Of a stretch of 64,000 bases of DNA, positions 46,172 through 53,213 are shown piece after piece. Positions within the stretch are counted from its first letter, which is position 1. Each line of letters begins with the position of its first letter. Source of the stretch: AP-15 sp963703665 (GTDB lineage Bacteria > Pseudomonadota > Alphaproteobacteria > ATCC43930 > CGMCC-115725); assembly GCA_963703665.1 (NCBI GenBank), contig CAVPFB010000010.1, positions 310,001 through 374,000 on the forward strand, in the 5' to 3' direction. A model generated the notes under the pieces. It was not told where the DNA came from. It saw nothing but the letters and a program-made list of their open reading frames with translations, and did not search any database. The translations under genes and the position numbers were made by a program.

Positions 46172-46585
46172 CTACGGTCGTGCCTGGCCGCGTTCAAACG
46201 GGTGAGGAAACAGCTCGTGGATGTTCGTGGCGATGCCCTCCCCGTCGAGGTTGCCCAGCACGATTCCGGCGTCCCGGCCAAATTCGAACAGGACTTGGCG
46301 GCACGCGCCGCAGGGCGGCGATGGCGGCTCGGCGTCGGTCACCACGGCGATTTCGACGATTGCCGGATCGCCGGCCGCGACGGCGTTGAAGATCGCCACC
46401 CGTTCGGCGCACATCGACAATCCATATGACACGTTTTCGACGTTGGCGCCGCGATAGATCTTGCCCGACGCGGTGCGGACGGCGGCCCCTACCTTGAACC
46501 CCGAATACGGCGCATAGGCCAGCGCGCGCGCCGCGCGCGCCTCGTGCACCAGCGCCTGCTGGGATCTTGTCAATCCTTTCGTCAT
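46172..46585 (-). CDS. cdd: Cytidine deaminase
   Basis: An intact 137-residue zinc enzyme of pyrimidine salvage that converts cytidine and deoxycytidine to uridine forms. Zinc site: GLSMCAERVAIFNAV (Cys, and the proton-shuttling Glu of the CAE motif) and SPPCGACRQVLFEFG (PCxxC). AYAPYSGFKVGAAVRTASGK and GANVENVSYG bind the nucleoside. The ATG at 46585 overlaps the stop of the upstream membrane-protein gene by one base (TAATG), so the two are translationally coupled. Confidence 0.92.
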   Translation of the reverse strand: MTKGLTRSQQALVHEARAARALAYAPYSGFKVGAAVRTASGKIYRGANVENVSYGLSMCAERVAIFNAVAAGDPAIVEIAVVTDAEPPSPPCGACRQVLFEFGRDAGIVLGNLDGEGIATNIHELFPHPFERGQARP

Positions 46586-47358
46586 TAGTGCACTCCGACA
46601 ATTATCATCAGAATTGGCAAGGCGATCAGGACCGAGAAAAAACCCAACGGCCCGAGCAAGGTCAGGATGTCGTTTCTCGCCATCTGGGCCCCCAGCGTCT
46701 TTACACCGATGCCCAACGCTACGTAGTACAATGCCGCGAGGAACTCGATTAGATCGTGATATGTTGTCCTTATTTCGGCTGACCGCGTCGGCTGATTGAT
46801 CCCAGCCTTGACGATCTCCAATGCAAACATGACCCCAACCGTCGTGGAAATGGTTTTATCGAGAAAGTGGCTGAGCAGAAATTCGGATACGAAGATTTTG
46901 AGGTGGCCAATAAATCGCGTGTTTTTTTTCTGGAAGTCCTTACAGATGCTGTCAATGATATGATTGCTGTTAAAGCCGAGCCGGATTCGCACCGGCACCG
47001 ACGAGACGGTTGAAAGGAGCCCGGCCAGCAGGCCCACCAGCAAGATATACAAGACGGTTTGCGTTTCCGGCCAGAATGCGAGCGGCATGTACCAGCCGGC
47101 CAATCCCCACAGCAGGCCGCAGAAAAAGTTGACGTGGGTAAACCAGATATACGGGCGATAGCTCGTGCTCGGTCCGCTGATCACCAGGTTGGTAATGAGC
47201 CCCACAGCCATTCCGGCGATCGGCCCGTAAGCCAAGCCCGCCATTGCGGTGCCGACCGTGTCGAGAAAGACCAGGGTCTCAAAAAAGTTCGCGGCGACCA
47301 GGCCGCCGACATTGAGCACCAGCATCAAGGCGCCGTTTGCCAAGTACACCAAGGGCAT
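46585..47358 (-). CDS. ECF-transporter S-component-like integral membrane protein
   Basis: A 257-residue protein with about six hydrophobic segments (LANGALMLVLNVGGLVAANF, then VLYILLVGLLAGLLSTVSSV, ILTLLGPLGFFSVLIALPIL). The stretch FLDTVGTAMAGLAYGPIAGM and AVGLITNLVISG is the Gly-Pro-rich substrate-binding feature of energy-coupling-factor S components. Base composition is clearly lower in GC than its neighbours (runs such as eight T near 46922), suggesting later arrival. Because it is coupled to cytidine deaminase, a nucleoside or pyrimidine is the likely cargo. No ECF ATPases or T component are in the window, and 257 residues is long for an S component. Confidence 0.6.
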   Translation of the reverse strand: MPLVYLANGALMLVLNVGGLVAANFFETLVFLDTVGTAMAGLAYGPIAGMAVGLITNLVISGPSTSYRPYIWFTHVNFFCGLLWGLAGWYMPLAFWPETQTVLYILLVGLLAGLLSTVSSVPVRIRLGFNSNHIIDSICKDFQKKNTRFIGHLKIFVSEFLLSHFLDKTISTTVGVMFALEIVKAGINQPTRSAEIRTTYHDLIEFLAALYYVALGIGVKTLGAQMARNDILTLLGPLGFFSVLIALPILMIIVGVH

Positions 47359-47397
47359 GCGTCACCTCGGCGGGCACGCGCCCATCCTATGACCCGG

Positions 47398-48180
47398 TCA
47401 CGCGGTCCAGCGCAGGATTGCGGCGCCGACCTCCTCGGGCTTGTCGAGCTCGGCCAGATGGCCGGCGCCTGGTATCGTCACGATCTCGGTGCGGCCAGCG
47501 ATCGACCGAGCAAAGCGGTCAGCATAACTGCGCGGCATAATCCGGTCCTCGGCGCCCCAGATCAGGAGGGTCGGCGCGGCGATCAGCGGGAGCCGCTTTT
47601 CGAGCCGGGTGTTGCCGAGCGGCCAGAAGGCGCGGGCCGCGGCCTCGGCGGCGCGGGTCTGCTCGATCGGCCATTCCGGCGAGTTCGCACCCTCGGGTGG
47701 CGCCTTGAGCTCGTTCCACCGCCCGGGATCGGCGCAGAGCAGCGCCGGCACCTCGGGCGCGCGCTGCGCCCACGGGTCGGTCGCCGGCTCCTCGTCGTCG
47801 AACAATCCCCAGGGCGCCACCAGCACCAGCCGGCGCACCATATCGGGCCAGATCGCCGCAATCTCGGCGGCAAACGAGCCGCCGACCGAGCCGCCGGCCA
47901 GATCGGCGCCGTCGAGCCCCGCCTTGTGCAGCAGCTGGCGGACCGCCAGCACCCAGTCGAGATGGCTGTCGAGCACGCTGTGGCCGCGGTCGCCGCCCGG
48001 AAACCCCGGCAACGACGGCACGATCAAGGTGCGCTCGCGGGCCAGCGCGTCGAGAAACGGGACCCAGCGCGGCAGGCCGCCGAACCCGGCGAGAAAGCCG
48101 AGCTTCGGACCGGCGCCTTTCTGCCACACCCGAGCCGGAAAGCCGTTGACCTCGACCGAGATTTCCCGCGGCTCGCTCAT
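47398..48180 (-). CDS. Alpha/beta hydrolase
   Basis: An intact 260-residue alpha/beta hydrolase. The nucleophile elbow is LAGGSVGGSFAAEIAA (Gly-x-Ser-x-Gly), the acid lies near LLIWGAEDRIMP, and the catalytic His is in IPGAGHLAELDKPEEV. The start is the ATG at 48180 (SEPREISVEVNGFPARV); a more distal in-frame ATG at 48192 has no better ribosome site. The family includes esterases, dienelactone-type and meta-cleavage hydrolases; the substrate is unknown. Confidence 0.85.
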   Translation of the reverse strand: MSEPREISVEVNGFPARVWQKGAGPKLGFLAGFGGLPRWVPFLDALARERTLIVPSLPGFPGGDRGHSVLDSHLDWVLAVRQLLHKAGLDGADLAGGSVGGSFAAEIAAIWPDMVRRLVLVAPWGLFDDEEPATDPWAQRAPEVPALLCADPGRWNELKAPPEGANSPEWPIEQTRAAEAAARAFWPLGNTRLEKRLPLIAAPTLLIWGAEDRIMPRSYADRFARSIAGRTEIVTIPGAGHLAELDKPEEVGAAILRWTA

Positions 48181-48322
48181 GCCCCGCTCCAACCACCCGC
48201 CGCTGCACCCTGCCGCGAGACCCGGCCGAGGTCAACCCGTGCCGCACCTGACCGGGCCGGGCGGACGCGCCGAAGCCAGCTTCAGTGTGCTGCGGCAGAA
48301 GGTCGGGACACGCCCGGCCTCG

Positions 48323-48341
48323 CCATCCCGGCGAAGGTCGG
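48323..48341. repeat. GAAG-loop hairpin repeat, copy 1
   Basis: CCATCCCGGCGAAGGTCGG. Five-base stem CCGGC/GTCGG (one G-T wobble) around a GAAG loop. It shares 18 of 19 positions with the copy at 52675. Confidence 0.6.
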
Positions 48342-48347
48342 AATTCT

Positions 48348-48585
48348 GCCGGGCTGATCATGGACGCGGCGAGGCGGCTCTACGGCACGACCTTGAACGG
48401 CGGCGCTCATAACGCGGGCGGCACGGTATTCGTGCTGACCTTCAGCGCGGCCAAGACCAAATGGACCGAGACGGTGCTGTACAGCTTTGGCGCTCAGTTC
48501 AGTCAAGCGAACGGTGTGTTCCCTTTGGCCGGCCTGATCATGGACGGCATCGGGGCACCTCTTCGGCACGACGGTCGGAGACGGC
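48348..48585 (+). pseudogene. Remnant of a TIGR03803-type extracellular repeat protein
   Basis: In one frame this reads AGLIMDAARRLYGTTLNGG, then AGGTVFVLTF, KWTETVLYSFG and FPLAGLIMDG, followed after a frame slip by GHLFGTTVGDGAPGG. The alternating LYGTT...GTVF...W-ETVLYSF...GLI-D pattern is the TIGR03803 repeat found in large exported proteins. Only about one and a half repeats remain, with no start, signal peptide or stop in context, so this is a decayed fragment, probably brought in by the surrounding repeats. Confidence 0.6.
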
Positions 48586-48670
48586 GCCCCTGGTGGCAAT
48601 GGCCCCCTGCTCGAATTGCTCGTAATCGAGCCCTTGCCGGTAAGCGAGGCGAGCGATCCCGACAAACGAT

Positions 48671-48695
48671 GCCCACACCGGCGAAGGCCGGTGCC
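48671..48695. repeat. GAAG-loop hairpin repeat, copy 2
   Basis: Perfect seven-base stem CACCGGC/GCCGGTG around a GAAG loop. All 25 bases of this span recur as the exact reverse complement at 53107-53131, next to the GIY-YIG nuclease gene. Confidence 0.7.
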
Positions 48696-48747
48696 TATGG
48701 TGACATGGGTCCCGGCCTGCGAGCGTGTGAAGAAATACCAAGACGTT

Positions 48748-48870
48748 GTCATTCCGGGGCGCGGGCGCAGCCCGCGAGCCCGGAGCCCATCAACACAGGA
48801 ATACGAACATATTGGAAATGCAGGTGTTCTTGGGTTCCGGGCCCGCCCCCTCGGAGCGTTCCGGAATGAC
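48748..48870. repeat. 123-base inverted-repeat element
   Basis: GTCATTCCGG at 48748-48757 pairs perfectly with CCGGAATGAC at 48861-48870. Internal to these, further GC-rich arms are roughly complementary (AGCCCGGAGCCC against GGGTTCCGGGCC), and the centre around 48790-48825 is AT-rich. It resembles the palindromic intergenic elements that are common in Bradyrhizobium/Rhodopseudomonas genomes. No open reading frame of its own. Confidence 0.6.
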
Positions 48871-49140
48871 CAATCGGGGAAGAACAATTTATTCACGCGC
48901 TCCTGCGCCGGGAAGACGAGAATGGTGGGGCCGCGGTCATAAACTTAGATTTGTACTGCCACCTGGCCGGGGTGCCTGAGGAGCCACCCGAGGCGGTCGG
49001 CGGGCTGTTGCCCGTGCACGATTTTCCCGGACATACAACTCGGCGGCTTTGATGCATCAAAACAGGCGCCGCATTCCTGCAGCGCGCGAAGCGGCGCGGC
49101 GATCGACGAGGCCCGTTGAGCATCATCGCGGGTTCCCCGC

Positions 49141-49908
49141 GTGAGCCTCGTGGATTGGGTTGGCCTGGCGGCGGCGACGTTTGGCGCGGCGTTGCTGCAG
49201 GCGGCGGGCGGCTTCGGCTTTGCGGTCATGGCGGCGCCGCTGTTTCTGGTCGTCGTCGATCCGCAGCGCGCGGTGCAGCTCGTCATCATCCTCTCGGCCG
49301 GCTTGTGCCTCGCGGTATTGCCCGGGCTGTGGCGGGCGACGGCACCCAAGCTGTTTCTGCGGCTGATGCTGGGCAGCCTTATCGGGCTGCCGATCGGCCT
49401 CGCCGCCTTTCGCGATGCCGATCCGGTGGTGGTGCGGGTGACGATCGGGGCGGCGATCCTGATCTTCGCGCTGCTGTTCGTGCTCTCGCGCCGCCGGCGG
49501 CGCAGCACCGGCGCGGCGCTGCTGGCGATGAGCCCCGGCCGCGACCTCGCCGCCGGCACGGTGTCGGGCATCGCCGGCGGGCTCGCCGGCATCTCCGGGC
49601 CGCCGGTGGTGATCTACCTGCTGCTCGCCGAGGCCCCGCCGCGGACGGTGCGCGCGACGTTGTTGTCGTTCTTCGCGCTGTCCTACGTCGTGACATTGGC
49701 CGCCAATGCCGCGACCATCGGCGTTCCCGCGCAAACCTGGCTCGCCGCCGGCATCCTCTTCCCGTTCGCCCTCGTTGGCGGACTGATCGGCCGGCCGCTC
49801 GGCGACCGCCTCGGCGCCGGCGCCTTTGCCGTTCTCGCCATCGGCCTGCTCGCGGCGGCCGGGCTTTACACTCTCGCGGCGGCGGCTGGGCTGGCGGGTG
49901 GGCGCTGA
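49141..49908 (+). CDS. TauE/SafE family sulfite/anion exporter-like permease
   Basis: An intact 255-residue membrane protein with about eight hydrophobic helices and the internal two-fold repeat of TauE/SafE: GAALLQAAGGFGFAVMAAP in the first half and GTVSGIAGGLAGISGPPVVI in the second. This family exports sulfoacetate, sulfite or other small anions. It starts with GTG at 49141. There is no adjacent sulfur gene to fix the substrate. Confidence 0.85.
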   Translation: MSLVDWVGLAAATFGAALLQAAGGFGFAVMAAPLFLVVVDPQRAVQLVIILSAGLCLAVLPGLWRATAPKLFLRLMLGSLIGLPIGLAAFRDADPVVVRVTIGAAILIFALLFVLSRRRRRSTGAALLAMSPGRDLAAGTVSGIAGGLAGISGPPVVIYLLLAEAPPRTVRATLLSFFALSYVVTLAANAATIGVPAQTWLAAGILFPFALVGGLIGRPLGDRLGAGAFAVLAIGLLAAAGLYTLAAAAGLAGGR

Positions 49909-50094
49909 TAGCTCGCGCATTGCGATCAGACGCCGCGCCCGGGCTGCCGACACAGACTAGTGACGGCGGCGGCCGCACCGAGTATCTTGCTCCTGACATG
50001 GCCCGGCGCGGCGGAACATGCTGCTGATTTGCAGGGATGAGGTGCGCGCCTGCTGTGTATCCGTGCGCAACATTATTGATGCCCAGGTGAGATC

Positions 50095-50358
50095 ATGATC
50101 GGCCCGCCGGGATTGCCCAAGTACGGACGCCGGGTCTTCTCTTTCGCCGCCGCCAAGCCCACTCGTTCCCGGCAGCGGCAGAATGCGTGGAAATGGGCGA
50201 CCGGGCTTTACTTGGCGGGGGTGCTCGCTCACTTCAGTCACCACTTGGCCTTTGATTTCGCCCAGGGCGATCCGTCATTCGTCGCAGCGGTGGCTGGGGC
50301 CCCGATCAGCCTGGTTTGGCCGGCCGACCTGATCGGAACCCTGATCGCGATGAGCTGA
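50095..50358 (+). CDS. Small hypothetical protein
   Basis: An 87-residue reading frame starting at the ATG at 50095 just after GGTGAGATC. The second half (KWATGLYLAGVLAHFSHHLA, then SLVWPADLIGTLIAMS) has two mildly hydrophobic segments with a His-rich turn, suggesting a small membrane-associated protein; the first half is basic. I do not recognise a family. Codon use looks like a gene, but its short length limits confidence. Confidence 0.45.
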   Translation: MIGPPGLPKYGRRVFSFAAAKPTRSRQRQNAWKWATGLYLAGVLAHFSHHLAFDFAQGDPSFVAAVAGAPISLVWPADLIGTLIAMS

Positions 50359-50484
50359 CCCGGGCCCGGCTTGCTTCGGCCCCTCGCGCCGGCCGGTCCG
50401 ATCTCTCTGCTGCCGCCGTTGCCGCTGCCCCCTCTTGCTGTTGCCGGCGCGAGCCGACAAGATGCCGGCGGCGAGGAGGGGATT

Positions 50485-50877
50485 ATGGAGCTGATAGAGC
50501 AATCGCCGCTGGCGGTGTACCAGGCCTATCTCGAGCGCGGCGAGCTCGCCTATCAATGGAGCCCGCAAGCGGGACGGGCGGTGTTCTACCCGCGCGTAAT
50601 CTGCCCGTTCACCGGCAGCGACGAACTCGAATGGCGAGTCAGCGCCGGGCTGGGCGCGGTCTATGCGACGACGGTCACGCATCCGCGCGAGGGGGTCGCG
50701 TACAACGTCGCGCTGATCGACGTCGACGAGGGGTTTCGCCTGATGAGCCGGGTCGAGAACATCGCCCCCGAGGCGGTCAGGGTCGGCCTGCGCGTTCGGT
50801 TTCGCATCCATAAGCCGGGGCGCGAAGAGCCGGCCTATCCGGTCTTTGTCCCGGTGACGCCGGCGGAGGGCACGTGA
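50485..50877 (+). CDS. DUF35/OB-fold acyl-CoA-associated protein
   Basis: A 130-residue partner of thiolase-like proteins. GAGGAGGGG precedes the ATG at 50485. The rubredoxin-like zinc ribbon expected near AYQWSPQAGRAVFYPRVICP has lost three of four cysteines, leaving one. The OB-fold follows: GLGAVYATTVTHPREGVAYN, VALIDVDEGFRLMSRVENI and GLRVRFRIH. The stop overlaps the thiolase start by one base (TGATG). DUF35 proteins bind acyl-CoA and form complexes with the neighbouring thiolase/lipid-transfer protein in steroid and acyl-CoA degradation. Confidence 0.82.
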   Translation: MELIEQSPLAVYQAYLERGELAYQWSPQAGRAVFYPRVICPFTGSDELEWRVSAGLGAVYATTVTHPREGVAYNVALIDVDEGFRLMSRVENIAPEAVRVGLRVRFRIHKPGREEPAYPVFVPVTPAEGT

Positions 50878-52031
50878 TGGACGGGCTGCAGCGCGGCTCG
50901 GCTGCGATCGTCGGCGTCGCCGAGTCCGATCTGGGTGCCGTCGCCGCCGAGATGAGCCCGATCGACCTGATGGCGCAGGGCATCCACCGGGCGCTCGCCG
51001 ATTGCGGGCTCGCCCTCAAGGACATCGACGGGCTCATTTGCGCCACTGCGCAGAGCCGCACCTCGGGCCTCAACCTTGCCGAGTATCTCGGCATTTCGCC
51101 GGCCTTTGTCGACACGACGATCCTTGGCGGCTCGTCCTTCATGTTTCACGTCGCGCACGCCCAGGCGGCCTTGCAGCTCGGTTTGTGCCGGGTCGCGGTC
51201 ATCGCCTACGGCTCGACCCAGCGCACGATCGGCCGCCGCCATGCCTCGGTGCGCGAATACAATCCCTACGAAACGCCGTTCCGCCCGTTTCTGCCGTCGA
51301 CCGCCTACGCGCTCGCCGCCTCGCGTCACATGCACCAGTTCGGCACAAACCGAGAGCAGCTGGCCGCGGTCGCGGTCGCGGCGCGAGAATGGGCGTTGCT
51401 GAACCCGGTCGCCTGGGAAAAGAAGCCGCTGACGATTGCCGAGGTGCTGTCGGCGCGGATGGTCAGCTACCCGTTCACGGTGCGCGATATCTGCCTCGTG
51501 ACCGACGGCGGCGGCGCGGTGATCATGACCACGGCCGAGCGCGCGCGGTCCTTGAAAAAGCCGCCGGCCTATGTGCTCGGAACCGGCCAGGCGATCACCC
51601 ACGCCAATATTTCGAGCATGCCCGATTTGACGGTCACCGGCGCCGTGGCCTCGGGCCGCCAAGCCTACGACATGGCAAAGCTCGGGCCATCCGACATCGA
51701 CGTGCTCGAGCTCTACGACGCGTTTACGATCAACCCGATCCTGTTCCTCGAGGACCTCGGCTTTTGCCCGAAAGGGGAGGGGGGTCGGTTTGTCGAGGGC
51801 GGCCGCATCGCCCCCGGCGGCGCGCTCCCGGTCAACACCAACGGCGGCGGCCTCTCCTACTGCCACCCCGGCATGTACGGCCTCCTTCTGTTGATCGAAG
51901 CGACCCGCCAGCTCCGCGGCGAATGCGGCCCCCGCCAAGTCGCCGATTGCGACGTCGCCCTCGCCCACGGCAATGGCGGCGTCCTCTCCTCGCAAGCCAC
52001 CGCCATCCTCGGCACTCAAGCCACGCGATGA
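50877..52031 (+). CDS. Thiolase/SCP-x-like lipid-transfer protein
   Basis: A 384-residue thiolase-fold protein. It opens GSAAIVGVAESDLGAVAAEM; the position of the usual nucleophilic Cys reads ILGGSSFMFHVAHAQAALQL, Ser in place of Cys, as in the non-classical lipid-transfer/retro-aldolase thiolases. The end holds NTNGGGLSYCHPGMYGLLLL with the His. These proteins pair with DUF35 partners and act on side-chain acyl-CoAs, sometimes as aldolases rather than thiolases. Here the pair is coupled by a one-base overlap, which supports a joint complex. The ATG at 50877 is chosen over the GTG at 50874. Confidence 0.85.
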   Translation: MDGLQRGSAAIVGVAESDLGAVAAEMSPIDLMAQGIHRALADCGLALKDIDGLICATAQSRTSGLNLAEYLGISPAFVDTTILGGSSFMFHVAHAQAALQLGLCRVAVIAYGSTQRTIGRRHASVREYNPYETPFRPFLPSTAYALAASRHMHQFGTNREQLAAVAVAAREWALLNPVAWEKKPLTIAEVLSARMVSYPFTVRDICLVTDGGGAVIMTTAERARSLKKPPAYVLGTGQAITHANISSMPDLTVTGAVASGRQAYDMAKLGPSDIDVLELYDAFTINPILFLEDLGFCPKGEGGRFVEGGRIAPGGALPVNTNGGGLSYCHPGMYGLLLLIEATRQLRGECGPRQVADCDVALAHGNGGVLSSQATAILGTQATR

Positions 52032-52148
52032 ACAACGAGGCAGTGAGGCGGCGAGAGCGAACGGTTCGCGACAGGGGTCCTCTAATAATGGCACGAGCGG
52101 TCGGCTTCGCTACAACGGTACACTGCTGACCTTCTCGCGAGCTTCGAT

Positions 52149-52613
52149 ATGAACGGCTTCTCAGATCCAATTTTATATGTCGTTATAGCTGCATTTGTTC
52201 TCGGCTTTCTCGTGCTCATTGGAATGGCCCTTCTCTATGTGCGCTCATATCCTCGCATCGAGAACGATTTCATTCGTATATTTAGAGATCTGTTGTTTAA
52301 CCACCCGTTTCACCCACCTAACAATCAATCCTATTATTATTATGTAAACCGAATGGCGACGTTATGCGGGGAAACTGCGGCAGACGCGATGGCAAAACGG
52401 GAGGTATTTTGGACACTATTAATCCAGTCGGCAGTTTCCCTCGTCGTTGTCGTTTTCATTGCGATTCTCTTATTACTCAAAATCGTCAGTGCAGAAGCTG
52501 GGCTCCCTATTCTCGCCGCATTCGGCGGCGCAGCAATCAGCCAGGGGGTGAATTCGGGTCGTGCTGCATCTCGAGCCCGCGCAGAACCGGCGCCTCCCGC
52601 GATTGAGCCTTGA
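52149..52613 (+). CDS. AT-rich orphan membrane protein
   Basis: A 154-residue protein with two membrane helices (ILYVVIAAFVLGFLVLIGMA near residue 9, and SAVSLVVVVFIAILLLLKIV near residue 95). Between them lies a soluble segment with an unusual run of four Tyr (NNQSYYYYVNRM). The gene is strikingly AT-rich compared with everything around it (long A/T stretches at 52150-52500), a sign of foreign origin. The last 40 residues return to high GC. No named family is recognised. It lies between the thiolase gene and a GIY-YIG gene flanked by hairpin repeats. Confidence 0.65.
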   Translation: MNGFSDPILYVVIAAFVLGFLVLIGMALLYVRSYPRIENDFIRIFRDLLFNHPFHPPNNQSYYYYVNRMATLCGETAADAMAKREVFWTLLIQSAVSLVVVVFIAILLLLKIVSAEAGLPILAAFGGAAISQGVNSGRAASRARAEPAPPAIEP

Positions 52614-52674
52614 CGATTCCGGTGGATAGGGCGGACGAGCAAGGCGTATTCCCGCATCGCGTGAACCAATAGGA

Positions 52675-52694
52675 CCATCCCGACGAAGGTCGGG
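52675..52694. repeat. GAAG-loop hairpin repeat, copy 3
   Basis: CCATCCCGACGAAGGTCGGG. Six-base stem CCCGAC/GTCGGG, fully paired, with a GAAG loop, 24 bases before the GIY-YIG start codon. Confidence 0.65.
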
Positions 52695-52717
52695 ACCCAT
52701 GCCGGCCACCGAAATCT

Positions 52718-53017
52718 ATGTTCTACGTCTATCTCCTCCCCAGCAAACCATACGGAACCCTTTACATCGGCACGACTGCCGATCTCCCGCGTCGCGTTTG
52801 GGAGCATAGGAACAAACTCGTTCCCGGCTTTACCAAGCGATACGGCGTCGAGCGGCTGGTTTGGTACGAGGCTCACGAAAATGCTGCCGCGGCGCTTCGC
52901 CGCGAAAAACAGCTAAAGGAATGGAAACGCGACTGGAAAATCAATTTGCTTGAGCGGGATAATCCACACTGGCTGGATTTATATCCGGGTCTTCGGCTTT
53001 GCGCGCCGCCCCTATAA
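52718..53017 (+). CDS. GIY-YIG nuclease superfamily protein (UPF0213/YhbQ-like)
   Basis: A 99-residue single-domain protein. The GIY-YIG signature appears as FYVYLLPSKPYGTLYIGTT, with the catalytic Arg in DLPRRVWEHRN and the Glu region in ENAAAALRREKQLKEWKRDW. It is the short stand-alone type found in many copies in alphaproteobacterial genomes, of unclear function. Hairpin repeats stand on both sides (52675 and 53107). A GIY-YIG protein in such a setting could act on the repeats, but this is inference. Confidence 0.88.
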   Translation: MFYVYLLPSKPYGTLYIGTTADLPRRVWEHRNKLVPGFTKRYGVERLVWYEAHENAAAALRREKQLKEWKRDWKINLLERDNPHWLDLYPGLRLCAPPL

Positions 53018-53106
53018 GATGAAAAAACTCGAACCGCCGGATTTTTGCGTATCCCGGATCACGGCCGGTGCCACCCGCGGGCTCAGACGGAGGTGACGCA
53101 ACCGTG

Positions 53107-53131
53107 GGCACCGGCCTTCGCCGGTGTGGGC
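53107..53131. repeat. GAAG-loop hairpin repeat, copy 4 (inverted)
   Basis: The reverse complement of copy 2, identical over 25 bases, with stem CACCGGC/GCCGGTG and GAAG loop when read on the minus strand. It lies 90 bases after the GIY-YIG stop. Confidence 0.7.
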
Positions 53132-53213
53132 GAAAAAGAAAGCCGGCTGTGGGTTCACGCAGCCACGGGAATGACGAATAATGGACGCGCGCGATATGCG
53201 GGAGGGACGCGAC

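Larger units (their letters stand above)
48181..49140. other. Gene-poor accessory stretch with repeats and a gene remnant
   Basis: About 960 bases between divergently oriented genes. It holds two hairpin-repeat copies (48323, 48671), a TIGR03803-type repeat fragment (48348-48585), and a 123-base inverted-repeat element (48748-48870), each listed separately. From 48871 to 49140 I see no gene; only the lead-in to the TauE/SafE gene is there. Confidence 0.6.
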
